Shown here: positions 53,109 to 61,563 of the stretch, piece after piece | Position numbering within the stretch: the stretch's first letter is position 1 | How the letters are laid out: the number at the start of each line of letters is the position of its first letter | Source: Microbacterium sp. A20 | Lineage (GTDB): Bacteria; Actinomycetota; Actinomycetes; Actinomycetales; Microbacteriaceae | DNA: 64,000 nucleotides | Direction: 5' to 3' | Assembly (NCBI RefSeq): GCF_004794515.1 | Contig: NZ_SSDF01000091.1 | Span: 124,001 to 188,000, forward strand | Made by a program: the position numbers and the translations under genes | Notes under the pieces: model-generated | Database searches by the model: none | What the model was told of the DNA's origin: nothing | The model's input: the letters and a program-made list of their open reading frames with translations, nothing else

Positions 53109-53828
53109 GTGCGCATCGACGTCCTCTCCATCTTCCCGTCCTACTTCGACGGGCTGACGCTCTCCCTCCTGGGGAAGGCACAGGCCGCCGGCATCATCGA
53201 CCTTCGCGTCCATGATCTCCGTGCCTGGACGTCCGATCGCCACAACACTGTCGATGACACCCCGTACGGCGGCGGCGCCGGCATGGTCATGAAGCCGGAC
53301 CCCTGGGGCCTCGCCCTCGACGATGTCGCCCGCCCTTCCGAGTCGTCCGGTGCCGAACGGCCGACCATCATCTTCCCTTCGCCCGCCGGCGAGGTCTTCA
53401 CGCAGAAGACGGCGCGTGCGCTGGCGACCCGCGAGCACCTCGTCTTCGGGTGCGGACGGTATGAGGGCATCGACGAACGCGTGTTCGAGTACGCCGCCGA
53501 ACTCGGCGAGGTGCGCCTCATCAGCCTTGGGGACTACGTCCTCAACGGGGGAGAGGTGGCCACGATGGCGATGATCGAGGCGATCGGGAGGCTCATCCCG
53601 GGCGTCGTCGGCAACCCGGAGAGCCTCGTGGAGGAATCGCATGAGGACGGACTTCTCGAGTACCCGTCGTACACGAAGCCCGCTTCGTGGCGCGACCGTC
53701 CGGTGCCGGACGTCCTGCTCAGCGGAAACCACGGGGCGATCGCCGCGTGGCGCCGTGAGCAGCAGATCGAACGCACCAGGGCGCGTCGCCCTGATCTGCT
53801 CCCGGGGGACGAGATCTCCCGGTCCTGA
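53109..53828 (+). CDS. trmD: tRNA (guanine(37)-N1)-methyltransferase
   Basis: A 239-residue TrmD of the SPOUT class. It opens [15 protein letters not shown]. The trefoil-knot SAM site shows as [15 protein letters not shown] (about 110-124) and [32 protein letters not shown] (about 139-170). [13 protein letters not shown] (about 50-62) is the family's N-terminal motif. It methylates G37 and so guards the reading frame. Convergent with the phosphatase gene. Confidence 0.96.
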   Translation: MRIDVLSIFPSYFDGLTLSLLGKAQAAGIIDLRVHDLRAWTSDRHNTVDDTPYGGGAGMVMKPDPWGLALDDVARPSESSGAERPTIIFPSPAGEVFTQKTARALATREHLVFGCGRYEGIDERVFEYAAELGEVRLISLGDYVLNGGEVATMAMIEAIGRLIPGVVGNPESLVEESHEDGLLEYPSYTKPASWRDRPVPDVLLSGNHGAIAAWRREQQIERTRARRPDLLPGDEISRS

Positions 53829-53864
53829 CCGAGGTCGGGATCGGTACGAGATCCGGCGCACGCG

Positions 53865-54458
53865 TCAGAGCATCCGCTCCGAGGTGCCGTCGATCTCGAA
53901 CACCACTCCGTGCGGATGCCGGAGACCGAGTGCGTTGGACGCATCGAGTCCACGGAGCTCGGCGCGCAGCATCCGCCCGATCATCTCGTGGCTCACGACC
54001 AGCGGTGTGCCCTCGGACGCCCACCCGCAGCTGCTGAGGGCCTTTCGCGCCCGGGACCTGGCCTGCGCATAGCTCTCACCGCCGGGGAACGCCCAGCCGT
54101 AGCGATTGGCGGCGCGCTCCTCTCTGGCCGTGGGATACTCCGCGTCGATCTCGTCCCAGGTCATCCCGGCCAGTGCACCGTGGTGGAGATCGGCGAGCTC
54201 CGGCACCTCGATCACCTCGGCTCCGAGCCGGTCGGCGATGATGACGGCGGTGCGCAGCGCCCTGCCGAGCGGACTGGAGCACACGGTGAGCACGCCGACA
54301 TGACTGATACGGTCGGCGATCGCATGGGCTTGGGCGATGCCCTCGTCGGTGAGGGGCGAGTCGAGCTGCCCCTGAAGCCGGTGTTCGACGTTCCAGACCG
54401 TCTGCCCATGCCGAGCGAGGAGGAGACGCTCCGGCACGTGACGGTCCTGCGGAATCAT
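53865..54458 (-). CDS. histidine phosphatase family protein
   Basis: A 197-residue phosphoglycerate-mutase-like phosphatase. The catalytic motif is LLLARHGQTVWNVEHRLQG (about 12-30), where His is phosphorylated. The second arginine lies in CSSPLGRALRTA and the second His in LVVSHEMIGRMLRA. The Glu in LADLHHGALAGM takes the place of the acid region. Proteins of this type hydrolyse small phosphoesters; the substrate cannot be told. It stands alone between trmD and map. Confidence 0.9.
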   Translation of the reverse strand: MIPQDRHVPERLLLARHGQTVWNVEHRLQGQLDSPLTDEGIAQAHAIADRISHVGVLTVCSSPLGRALRTAVIIADRLGAEVIEVPELADLHHGALAGMTWDEIDAEYPTAREERAANRYGWAFPGGESYAQARSRARKALSSCGWASEGTPLVVSHEMIGRMLRAELRGLDASNALGLRHPHGVVFEIDGTSERML

Positions 54459-54504
54459 GGACTCAGAATGGCATAAGCCGTCGCGTTTCGGCTCGTGGCA
54501 GCGG

Positions 54505-55287
54505 TCAGTCGACGCCGAGGAAGGACCGGTCGGTCAGGATGATCGGGCCGTCCTCCGTGATCGCGATGGTGTGCTCCGAGTGGGCACCGCGGGAACCGTC
54601 GGCGCTGCGCAGAGTCCATCCGTCGGGGTCGGTGACCAGCTCATCGGTCGTGGCGAGGAACCAGGGCTCGAGTGCGAGCACCAGTCCCGCCCTCAGGGGA
54701 AAGCCTCGGCCGGCGCGGCCGTCGTTCGGTACGTGCGGGTCGCCGTGCATCGTACGTCCGACCCCGTGACCGCCGAAGTCGGTGTTGATCGAATAGCCGT
54801 CACCGTGCGCGACGGCGGCGACAGCCGCGGAGATGTCGCCGATGCGGTTTCCGATCGTCGCGGAGTCGATCGCCGCGGTCAGCGCGCGCTCGGTCGTGTC
54901 GATGAGTCGGAGATCCTCGTCACGCGCTGCGCCGACGACGAACGACACCGCCGAGTCGGCGACCCAGCCGTCGACCGATACCGCGAAGTCGAGGGTGACG
55001 AGGTCGCCGTCGCGCAGCGTGTAGTCGTGGGGGAGGCCGTGCAGCACGGCATCGTTGACGGAGGTGCAGATCACCTTGCCGAAGGGACTCGCTCCGAATG
55101 AGGGGTGATAGTCGATGTAGCAGGACTCTGCCCCGGCCTTGCGGATCATGTCGTGTGCGCGGCGATCGATCGAGAGGAGATTGGTCCCGACCTTCGTCTC
55201 GTCGCGCAGGGTCGCCAGCGTCTCGGCCACGAAACGTCCTGCGGCGCGCATCTCGTCGATCTCGGCAGGGGTGCGCAGTTCGATCAT
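54505..55287 (-). CDS. map: methionine aminopeptidase, type I
   Basis: A 260-residue MetAP that removes the initiator Met. Metal ligands can be placed by motif: Asp in VTLDFAVSVDGWVADSAVSF (two Asp, about 98 and 109), His in GGHGVGRTMHGDPHVPN (about 171), Glu in LALEPWFL and Glu in AHSEHTIAITEDG. The start at 55287 is just before IELRTPAEIDEM, the usual opening. It follows an AGGACACCC ribosome binding site. No N-terminal zinc finger extension. Confidence 0.94.
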   Translation of the reverse strand: MIELRTPAEIDEMRAAGRFVAETLATLRDETKVGTNLLSIDRRAHDMIRKAGAESCYIDYHPSFGASPFGKVICTSVNDAVLHGLPHDYTLRDGDLVTLDFAVSVDGWVADSAVSFVVGAARDEDLRLIDTTERALTAAIDSATIGNRIGDISAAVAAVAHGDGYSINTDFGGHGVGRTMHGDPHVPNDGRAGRGFPLRAGLVLALEPWFLATTDELVTDPDGWTLRSADGSRGAHSEHTIAITEDGPIILTDRSFLGVD

Positions 55288-55384
55288 CGGGTGTCCTCTC
55301 GTCGTCTCCATTCTCCCTGATCCTGCGCGGCAGGGTGCCCGACCGCTCTCAGCGAACACCGGGCCATGGCGGCGCATGTCGTCG

Positions 55385-55396
55385 TACGATCTGAGC
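55385..55396 (+). promoter_or_regulatory. leaderless-type -10 box of the small membrane protein gene
   Basis: TACGAT at 55385-55390 is followed by six bases and ATG at 55397. Confidence 0.6.
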
Positions 55397-55885
55397 ATGT
55401 GGTTGCGACAGGCCTTCTTCCGCTGGCTCCTTCCGGCGGCCTTCCTCCTGCCGCTCTGGCTGCTGATCGGCTGGGGAGTCTTCCAGGGCGGCTGGTCCAT
55501 CCTCTGGGTACTGCTCATCGCGATGCCGTCCGTCTTCCTCGGTCAGCTCCTGCTCACTCTTCTCACGCGCTCGCGCCCATCCGTTCGCATCGAACGTGCC
55601 GTGTCGTGGTGGGATGTCGTCGGCTTCACGATCTGGAACGGACTCACGATCGCCGTCGGCTTCTTCATCGACGGTGCGTTCCCGTGGTTGCTGACCGGTG
55701 CGATCGTCGCCGGCATCGCCCTGATCTGGTTGCAGCTGTGGCAGCTGTGGAACGAGGCGAAGGGGAGCGGGACCCGACTTCGCGAGACCATCACGTGGTC
55801 CACGATCCCGAGCGTCGACGAACCGGCGCCACCTACACGAGCGCACGAGGTCATCGTGGTGCGGGAGACCGATACCCGCGACTGA
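55397..55885 (+). CDS. small integral membrane protein (162 aa)
   Basis: A 162-residue protein with four hydrophobic segments: about 10-30 (WLLPAAFLLPLWLLIGWGVF), 32-54, 72-92 (DVVGFTIWNGLTIAVGFFI) and 95-116. The C-terminus is soluble. The family is not recognised by name. Related proteins are sometimes annotated as MFS permeases, which the length does not support. It sits between map and rplS. The leaderless-type promoter gives the start. Confidence 0.75.
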   Translation: MWLRQAFFRWLLPAAFLLPLWLLIGWGVFQGGWSILWVLLIAMPSVFLGQLLLTLLTRSRPSVRIERAVSWWDVVGFTIWNGLTIAVGFFIDGAFPWLLTGAIVAGIALIWLQLWQLWNEAKGSGTRLRETITWSTIPSVDEPAPPTRAHEVIVVRETDTRD

Positions 55886-55895
55886 CGTCAGCGTT

Positions 55896-55924
55896 TTGGC
55901 CGGGCGCGGCATCCATGGCAGAAT
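55896..55924 (+). promoter_or_regulatory. promoter of rplS
   Basis: TTGGCC (55896-55901) and CAGAAT (55919-55924) are separated by 17 bases. The start would be near 55931, leaving a leader of about 120 bases before rplS. Confidence 0.55.
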
Positions 55925-56054
55925 GGGTGTTTGTGCTGTGACCGGCTCTGCCACAGGGGAGCCCGCGGACGTTCACCGTTTCGTACAGCTCACTCCCTTC
56001 TTGTTCCTTTGAAAACATGCATGCGACCTGTGGCGGGTGCAGAGAGAGATGATC

Positions 56055-56402
56055 ATGCAGATCCTCGACGCCGTCGACGCGGCTTCCCTTCGTTCGGACA
56101 TCCCGGACTTCTTCCCCGGTGACACCGTCAAGGTTCACGTCAACATCACCGAGGGCAGCCGCTCTCGTATCCAGGTCTTCCAGGGCGTCGTCATCGGCCG
56201 CCAGGGCGACAGCGTGCGCGAGACCTTCACGGTCCGCAAGATCAGCTTCCAGGTGGGCGTCGAGCGCACCTTCCCGGTGCACTCCCCGGTGATCGACCAC
56301 ATCGAGGTCGTCACCCGCGGTGACGTGCGTCGCGCGAAGCTCTACTACCTCCGCCAGCTGCGTGGCAAGAAAGCGAAGATCAAGGAGAAGCGCGACCGCT
56401 GA
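56055..56402 (+). CDS. rplS: 50S ribosomal protein L19
   Basis: A 115-residue L19 that sits at the 30S-50S interface. It has the standard core [37 protein letters not shown] (about 14-50) and ending [24 protein letters not shown] at 56055 is chosen because GAGAGAG lies at a correct distance. An ATG two codons earlier (56049) directly abuts that site. A strong terminator follows. Confidence 0.95.
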   Translation: MQILDAVDAASLRSDIPDFFPGDTVKVHVNITEGSRSRIQVFQGVVIGRQGDSVRETFTVRKISFQVGVERTFPVHSPVIDHIEVVTRGDVRRAKLYYLRQLRGKKAKIKEKRDR

Positions 56403-56417
56403 GTCGCAGGTTCTCCA

Positions 56418-56460
56418 CAGCACCCCAGGACACGATGTCCTGGGGTGCTGTGTTCTGTCC
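56418..56460 (+). terminator. intrinsic terminator after rplS
   Basis: CAGCACCCCAGGACA and TGTCCTGGGGTGCTG form a perfect 15-bp stem with a CGA loop (56418-56450), followed by TGTTCTGT. Confidence 0.88.
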
Positions 56461-56520
56461 CCGGTGTGCGAACCTTGATACCGTCGCGCCAGAGCGGTGT
56501 ATGACTCGAGAAGGAACCTG

Positions 56521-57243
56521 ATGACTGATTCGCCGGCCACGCGCACTTCCAGACGACGCGGGTTCCTGGTCTTCCTTCGCGACGTGCTGGTGATCATCGT
56601 GATCGCCGCCCTCGTGTCCTTCGTGGTCAAGAGCTTCGTCGTGAGGTCTTTCTACATTCCGTCGGCGTCGATGGAGCGCACGCTTCTCGTGAAGGATCGG
56701 ATTCTCGTCGACGAGCTGACCCCTCGGTGGACCGACTACGAACGCGGCGATGTCGTCGTCTTCAAGGACCCGGGCGGCTGGCTCGACCCACAGCCGCAGA
56801 CGCCCGCACAGCCCCCGCTCGTGCAGGCGGTCGACTGGGTGCTGAACTTCGTGGGTATCTCGGCGACGGACTCGCAGGACCACCTCGTGAAGCGCGTGAT
56901 CGGGTTGCCGGGTGATCATGTCGTGTGCTGCAACGCTCTCGGCCAGATCACGATCAACGGCGCCCCGATCGACGAACTCAGCTACCTGAATCTCCCGGAG
57001 GGCGACACCGCCGCCTCGAACGAGCCGTTCGACGTCGTCGTGCCGGAGGGCTCGGTCTGGCTGCTGGGCGACAACCGCGATCGCTCACGTGATGCGCGCG
57101 CGCATCAGGATCTCCCGAGCGGCGGCTTCGTCCCGATAGAGAACATCGTCGGGAAGGCGTTCCTGACGACGTGGCCCCTGGATCGGATGGGTCCGATCGA
57201 CGGGCATCACGACACCTTCAACGGAGTTCCGGACCCCGAATGA
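56521..57243 (+). CDS. lepB: signal peptidase I
   Basis: A 240-residue type I signal peptidase that cleaves Sec and Tat signal peptides at the outer membrane face. One N-terminal anchor helix spans about 15-37 (FLVFLRDVLVIIVIAALVSF). The catalytic serine is Ser50 in YIPSASMERTL and the general base Lys124 in HLVKRVIGLPGD. The box E motif VWLLGDNRDRSRDARAHQ is present. It overlaps rnhB by 4 bp (ATGA). The start follows GAAGGA. Confidence 0.96.
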   Translation: MTDSPATRTSRRRGFLVFLRDVLVIIVIAALVSFVVKSFVVRSFYIPSASMERTLLVKDRILVDELTPRWTDYERGDVVVFKDPGGWLDPQPQTPAQPPLVQAVDWVLNFVGISATDSQDHLVKRVIGLPGDHVVCCNALGQITINGAPIDELSYLNLPEGDTAASNEPFDVVVPEGSVWLLGDNRDRSRDARAHQDLPSGGFVPIENIVGKAFLTTWPLDRMGPIDGHHDTFNGVPDPE

Positions 57244-57899
57244 CCGTGATCACTCCGAAGCTGACCCTGGAACGCAAGCTCCTGGGGGAGTGCGGCGTGA
57301 TCATCGCGCTGGATGAGGTCGGCCGAGGAGCGCTTGCCGGACCGGTCGCCGTCGGCGCGGCGTTGATGGATGCCGCAGGCGCGCGACGTCGCGTGCCTGA
57401 AGGTCTGCGCGACTCCAAACTCGTGACGGAGAAGCGTCGACCCGAGGTCGCCGCTCGCGCAGCAGCCTGGGTGCAGGCCTCCGCCGTCGGATGGGCGAGT
57501 GCCGAAGAAGTCGACCAGGTCGGCATCATGCGAGCCCTCGGACTCGCCGCATCGCGGGCGGTTTCGGCGATCGCTGCCCAGGGTGCGGCGATGGACGAGG
57601 CACTAATCCTGCTCGACGGCAACCACGACTACGTCTCACGGGTGCATTCGTCGCCGTTGCGCGTGCGACCGGTGATCAAGGCCGACCGCGATTGCGCCTC
57701 CGTGTCGGCAGCCTCGGTGATCGCGAAGGTCGCCCGCGACGGGTACATGGCCGAACTCCACGAGAGCCATCCTGCGTATCAGTGGAACCGCAATAAGGGC
57801 TACGCGAGCCCCGAGCACCGCGATGCCATCCGGAGCAACGGACTGTCTCCTTTCCACCGTGCATCGTGGGCCATCACCGACGCCCCGACCCTGTTCTGA
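57240..57899 (+). CDS. rnhB: ribonuclease HII
   Basis: A 219-residue RNase HII that removes ribonucleotides from DNA and RNA primers. The catalytic Asp25-Glu26 pair is in IIALDEVGRGALAGPVAVGA. The other acids are Asp in ILLDGNHDY and Asp in KADRDCASVSAASVIAKVARD. It is coupled to lepB, as usual in this block, and followed by the DUF2469 gene. Confidence 0.95.
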   Translation: MTVITPKLTLERKLLGECGVIIALDEVGRGALAGPVAVGAALMDAAGARRRVPEGLRDSKLVTEKRRPEVAARAAAWVQASAVGWASAEEVDQVGIMRALGLAASRAVSAIAAQGAAMDEALILLDGNHDYVSRVHSSPLRVRPVIKADRDCASVSAASVIAKVARDGYMAELHESHPAYQWNRNKGYASPEHRDAIRSNGLSPFHRASWAITDAPTLF

Positions 57900-57961
57900 C
57901 GGGGCCAGCTCTGGTCGGCGATGCCGCGCCCGGTGCGCCGCGACTCTAGGATGGAGTCATC

Positions 57962-58288
57962 ATGGATGAGGAAGCCTTCGACGACTACGACCGCGAGCTC
58001 GAGCTGGCACTGTTCCGGGAGTACCGGGATGTGGTGTCGCAGTTCCAATACGTCGTCGAGACCGAGCGCCGCTTCTACCTCGCGAACGAGGTCAACGTCG
58101 TTCGCCGCGATACCGAGCACGATTTCTACTTCGAGATCTCGATGAGCGATGTGTGGGTGTGGGACATCTACCGTGCGGACCGCTTCGTGAAGGCCGTGCG
58201 CGTGCTCACGTTCAAGGACGTGAACGTCGAGGAGCTCCAGCGTCGAGAGTTCGAGCTCCCGCAGGAACTGTCGCTCGACGGGGAGTGA
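57962..58288 (+). CDS. DUF2469-family protein
   Basis: A 108-residue acidic protein of the actinobacterial DUF2469 family. It opens MDEEAFDDYDRELELALFREYRDV and contains VVETERRFYLANEVNVV. The position between rnhB and yraN is conserved across actinobacteria. No catalytic motif is visible and the function is unknown. TAGGAT at 57947-57952 lies nine bases before the ATG. Confidence 0.92.
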   Translation: MDEEAFDDYDRELELALFREYRDVVSQFQYVVETERRFYLANEVNVVRRDTEHDFYFEISMSDVWVWDIYRADRFVKAVRVLTFKDVNVEELQRREFELPQELSLDGE

Positions 58289-58418
58289 GCCGCTTCGTCG
58301 AACCTCGGTCGCGGTGCTGCTCCTGCACCATGATGCGGCGTCCCTGAATAGTCCCCAGTCCAGCGCGAGTGCGTAAAGGCACCTCACAGGCCGCGAAGGG
58401 GATCGCGATGCTGAGGGC

Positions 58419-58781
58419 ATGGCAGCAAAAGATGACCTCGGCCGAGCGGGAGAAGAGCGCGCAGCGCAGTACCTGACGGGCAACGGTTACACCGTGCTCG
58501 ACAGGAACTGGCGGTGTGCGCAGGGAGAGATCGACATCGTCGCCGCAATGGGCGATCAGCTGGCGATGATCGAGGTGAAGACGAGGCGCACAGCAGCATT
58601 CGGTCACCCGTTCGAAGCCGTCGATCGACGAAAGCGCCGCCGGCTCTGGCAGCTCGCGCAGGCGTGGGTCGCCGCACATCCCGACGTGGCTCGCGCCCGC
58701 GCCGTGCGTCTCGAGGTCATCGGGATCATCGGCCCGGACCCTTTTCTGGGCTCGCTCGAGCATCTCGTGGACATCGCATGA
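58419..58781 (+). CDS. YraN/UPF0102 endonuclease-like protein
   Basis: A 120-residue YraN family protein. It has the PD-(D/E)XK-type core: GEERAAQYLTGNGYTVLDRNWRCAQGEIDIVAAMGDQLAMIEVKTRR (about 10-56), where Glu, Asp and the ExK pair would hold metal. Its role is not firmly known; the family is associated with DNA uptake or repair genes, as here, before YifB and DprA. It overlaps the next gene by 4 bp. Confidence 0.92.
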   Translation: MAAKDDLGRAGEERAAQYLTGNGYTVLDRNWRCAQGEIDIVAAMGDQLAMIEVKTRRTAAFGHPFEAVDRRKRRRLWQLAQAWVAAHPDVARARAVRLEVIGIIGPDPFLGSLEHLVDIA

Positions 58782-60304
58782 GCACAGCGCGAACATGGGC
58801 CGTCGCGCTCACCGGTGTAGACGGACATCTCGTCGAAGTCGAGGCCGACCTTTCGAACCAGACGCCCGAGTTCCGGATCATCGGACTACCCGACAAGTCG
58901 CTCGCCGAGGCGGTCCAGCGGGTGCACAACGCGTGCAAGAACGCCGGACTCGACCTGCCTCGTCGACGGCTCACGGTCAACCTGTCTCCGGCGAGCCTCC
59001 CCAAGCACGGAGCGGGTTTCGACCTCGGGATCGCCGTGGCAGCTCTGGCTGCCGGTGGATCGATCGAACCGCGCTCGATCGCAGCCACGGTGCATGTCGG
59101 GGAACTCGGACTCGACGGGCGGATCCGCCCCGTACCGGGTGTGCTCCCGGCCGTGTTCGCCGCCGCGCGTGCGGGGTTCGAAACGGTGATCGTTCCTCAT
59201 GCCAATGAAGCGGAGGCGAGGCTGGTACCCGGGATCGACGTGCGCGCTGCCGCCTCCCTCGCCGAGGTCGCGGTGTGGCACGGGGCCGATGTCGAAACAC
59301 CGGAGGTCGAGGCCGTCGACATGGCCTCGCCGGTGGTCGAGGAACCGACCGTCCTGGATCTGTCCGACGTCGTCGGACAGGAAGAGGCGATCGAAGCGCT
59401 CGTCGTCGCGGCCGCAGGTGGGCATCACATGCTCCTGAGCGGCCCTCCTGGTGCGGGAAAGACGATGCTGGCCCGACGGCTCCCCGGAATCATGCCGCCA
59501 TTGGCGGAGCAGGAGGCACTCGAGGTCGCCTCGATACGCTCGCTCAGTGGCGACCTCATCCCGGCGCTCGACCGGACTCCACCGCTGGAGGCCCCGCACC
59601 ACAGTGCATCCGTTGCAGCGCTGATCGGAGGTGGGTCGCGCACCGCGCGTCCGGGGGCCATCGCGCGGGCGCACTGCGGCGTGCTCTTCCTCGACGAGGC
59701 TGCGGAGTTCTCTCGTGTCGCCCTTGATGCACTGCGCCAGCCGCTCGAAGCGGGGGTCATCGAGGTGCACCGCGCGGGGTTCACGGCCCGATTCCCCGCG
59801 AAGTTCCGGCTGCTGCTCGCGATGAATCCCTGTCCGTGCGGGAATCACGGCGTACGGGGAGCCGAGTGCGTGTGTCCCCCCATGGCGATCCGGCGGTACT
59901 CGACACGTTTGTCCGGACCGCTCCGCGATCGGATCGACATCGACCTGCACGTCGCCCGGGTGGCTTCGTCCTACGCGACGGACGAGCGGAGGGTGAGGAC
60001 CACGACTGCTCAGGCGCGGGCTCGTGTCCTCGCGGCAAGCGAGCGTGCGGCCCAGCGGTGGGAAGGCGCGCCCTGGCAGCGCAACGCCGATGTGCCGGGA
60101 ACATGGCTCCGTCAGGGGGCTCAGCGACTCTCGCCAGCGACCCGCTCGCCGCTCGATCGTGCGTTGGAACGCGGAGCACTGACGCTGCGGGGCTATGACC
60201 GCGTGCTCAGAGTCGCGTGGACCATGGCCGACCTGGGAGGGATCGACCGACCCGGATCAGACGAGATCGGCCGTGCGCTGCATCTGCGGAGAGGGCTTTC
60301 ATGA
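58778..60304 (+). CDS. YifB-family Mg-chelatase-like AAA ATPase (ComM-related)
   Basis: A 508-residue AAA+ protein. The N-terminal Lon-protease-like domain includes LSNQTPEFRIIGLPDKSLAEAVQRVH and LPKHGAGFDLGIAVAALAA. Walker A is LLSGPPGAGKTMLARRLPGIMPPL (about 220-243), Walker B is CGVLFLDEAAEF (about 301-312). A Cys cluster, NPCPCGNHGVRGAECVCPP (about 345-363), may bind zinc, as usual in the family. ComM is a branch-migration helicase in natural transformation, which fits its neighbour dprA. It has 4-bp overlaps on both sides. Confidence 0.93.
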   Translation: MSTARTWAVALTGVDGHLVEVEADLSNQTPEFRIIGLPDKSLAEAVQRVHNACKNAGLDLPRRRLTVNLSPASLPKHGAGFDLGIAVAALAAGGSIEPRSIAATVHVGELGLDGRIRPVPGVLPAVFAAARAGFETVIVPHANEAEARLVPGIDVRAAASLAEVAVWHGADVETPEVEAVDMASPVVEEPTVLDLSDVVGQEEAIEALVVAAAGGHHMLLSGPPGAGKTMLARRLPGIMPPLAEQEALEVASIRSLSGDLIPALDRTPPLEAPHHSASVAALIGGGSRTARPGAIARAHCGVLFLDEAAEFSRVALDALRQPLEAGVIEVHRAGFTARFPAKFRLLLAMNPCPCGNHGVRGAECVCPPMAIRRYSTRLSGPLRDRIDIDLHVARVASSYATDERRVRTTTAQARARVLAASERAAQRWEGAPWQRNADVPGTWLRQGAQRLSPATRSPLDRALERGALTLRGYDRVLRVAWTMADLGGIDRPGSDEIGRALHLRRGLS

Positions 60305-61497
60305 TGATGGACGAACTGTTGGACGACCCTGAGACCGTCGCAGCGGTCCGCCGCATCCACCCGGGCGATGCCGTCGCGGAGTGCGTGGCTCGCGCTGCAT
60401 GGAGTGTCATCGCCGAGCCCGGAGATGCGGTCGCGGGTGCGCTGATCGAAGCACTGGGCGCCGGCGAGGCGCTGTCGGCCGCTCTGGGAGATGGCTCTGC
60501 GCTGATCCCCTCAGGCGCGGGGAGTGGGCAGGCGTCTCGGGCGTTGGCGGAGGCCAGGACCCGGTGGCGCCCGCGAGCAGATCCTCGAGCGGTGCGGCAG
60601 GCCCTTCACAGCGCCCGCGATGTCGGAGCGCGGTTGGTCATACCCGGCGATGTGCAGTGGCCGGTGAGCCTCGATGACCTCGGGCCCCATGCGCCGAGCG
60701 CGCTGTGGGTGCGCGGGCACGTCGATCTGCTCGTGAGGGAGCCGCGCGTGTCCATGGTCGGGGCGCGGGCTGCCAGCAGCTACGGCGAACAAGTCGCGGC
60801 GGAACTCAGCGGAGATCTCGCGGCCTCGGGAGCGGTGATCGTCTCGGGGGGCGCGTATGGAATCGATGGTGCCGTGCACCGCGCTGCACTCGGTGCGGGC
60901 GGAGCAACCGTGGCCTTCCTGGCCGGAGGGGTCGACCGCGCATACCCGATCGGTCATCAGACGCTCCTGCAGCAGATTGCGGTCGAGGGCGCTGTGGTGA
61001 GCGAACCCCCGTGCGGAGCGGCCCCCACTAAATGGCGCTTCCTCGCGCGGAACCGACTGATCGCGGCGCTCGGGCAGGCGACTGTGGTGGTCGAGGCCGG
61101 GTGGCGCAGCGGTTCGTTGAACACCGCGGGGCACGCAGCCGCCCTCGGCCGCCCGCTCGGAGCGGTTCCCGGACCGGTGACATCGGCCTCATCTGCGGGA
61201 TGCCACCGGCTGCTCAGAGAGTACGACGCACAGTGCGTCACCTCGGCGCGAGAGGTGCGAGAGCTGTGGGGGCCGATCGAGCAGCCGCGCGCCGAGCGCG
61301 AAGAGCACGACCCGAATCGCACGCGAGTCCTCGACGCGATGAGTACGAGGTCTCGGCTCTCGGTCGAGGAGATCGCCCGAAGGTCGGGTCTGTCTCCGGA
61401 CCGGGTGCGGTCTTGCCTCGGGCTGCTGCACCTGGAAGGCGATGTCGTACTCGATGAAAAGGGGTGGCACCGGGCGCAGTCGTCGCAGAGCACGTGA
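60301..61497 (+). CDS. dprA: DNA-processing protein DprA
   Basis: A 398-residue DprA, which loads RecA on incoming single-stranded DNA. The Rossmann-like domain contains VSMVGARAASSYGEQVAAELSGDLAASGAVIVSGGAYGIDGAVHRAAL (about 150-197), GGVDRAYPIGHQTLL, and EPPCGAAPTKWRFLARNRLIAALGQATVVVEA. A C-terminal winged-helix-like domain (RSRLSVEEIARRSGLSPDRVRSCLGLLHLEG) ends it. The ATG overlaps the YifB stop by 4 bp. Presence of YifB-DprA does not show that the cell is naturally transformable. Confidence 0.94.
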   Translation: MMMDELLDDPETVAAVRRIHPGDAVAECVARAAWSVIAEPGDAVAGALIEALGAGEALSAALGDGSALIPSGAGSGQASRALAEARTRWRPRADPRAVRQALHSARDVGARLVIPGDVQWPVSLDDLGPHAPSALWVRGHVDLLVREPRVSMVGARAASSYGEQVAAELSGDLAASGAVIVSGGAYGIDGAVHRAALGAGGATVAFLAGGVDRAYPIGHQTLLQQIAVEGAVVSEPPCGAAPTKWRFLARNRLIAALGQATVVVEAGWRSGSLNTAGHAAALGRPLGAVPGPVTSASSAGCHRLLREYDAQCVTSAREVRELWGPIEQPRAEREEHDPNRTRVLDAMSTRSRLSVEEIARRSGLSPDRVRSCLGLLHLEGDVVLDEKGWHRAQSSQST

Positions 61498-61563
61498 GCG
61501 ACATCCACGGAGGGCTCGGCGAGGCTCAAGAGGGGATACCCCGCACAGCGGCATGCTGAAGTC

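Noticed and set aside
58419..61497. YraN-YifB-DprA as evidence for natural competence
   Set aside because: These genes are kept in many bacteria that are not transformable, and no ComEA/ComEC or pilus genes are in the window.
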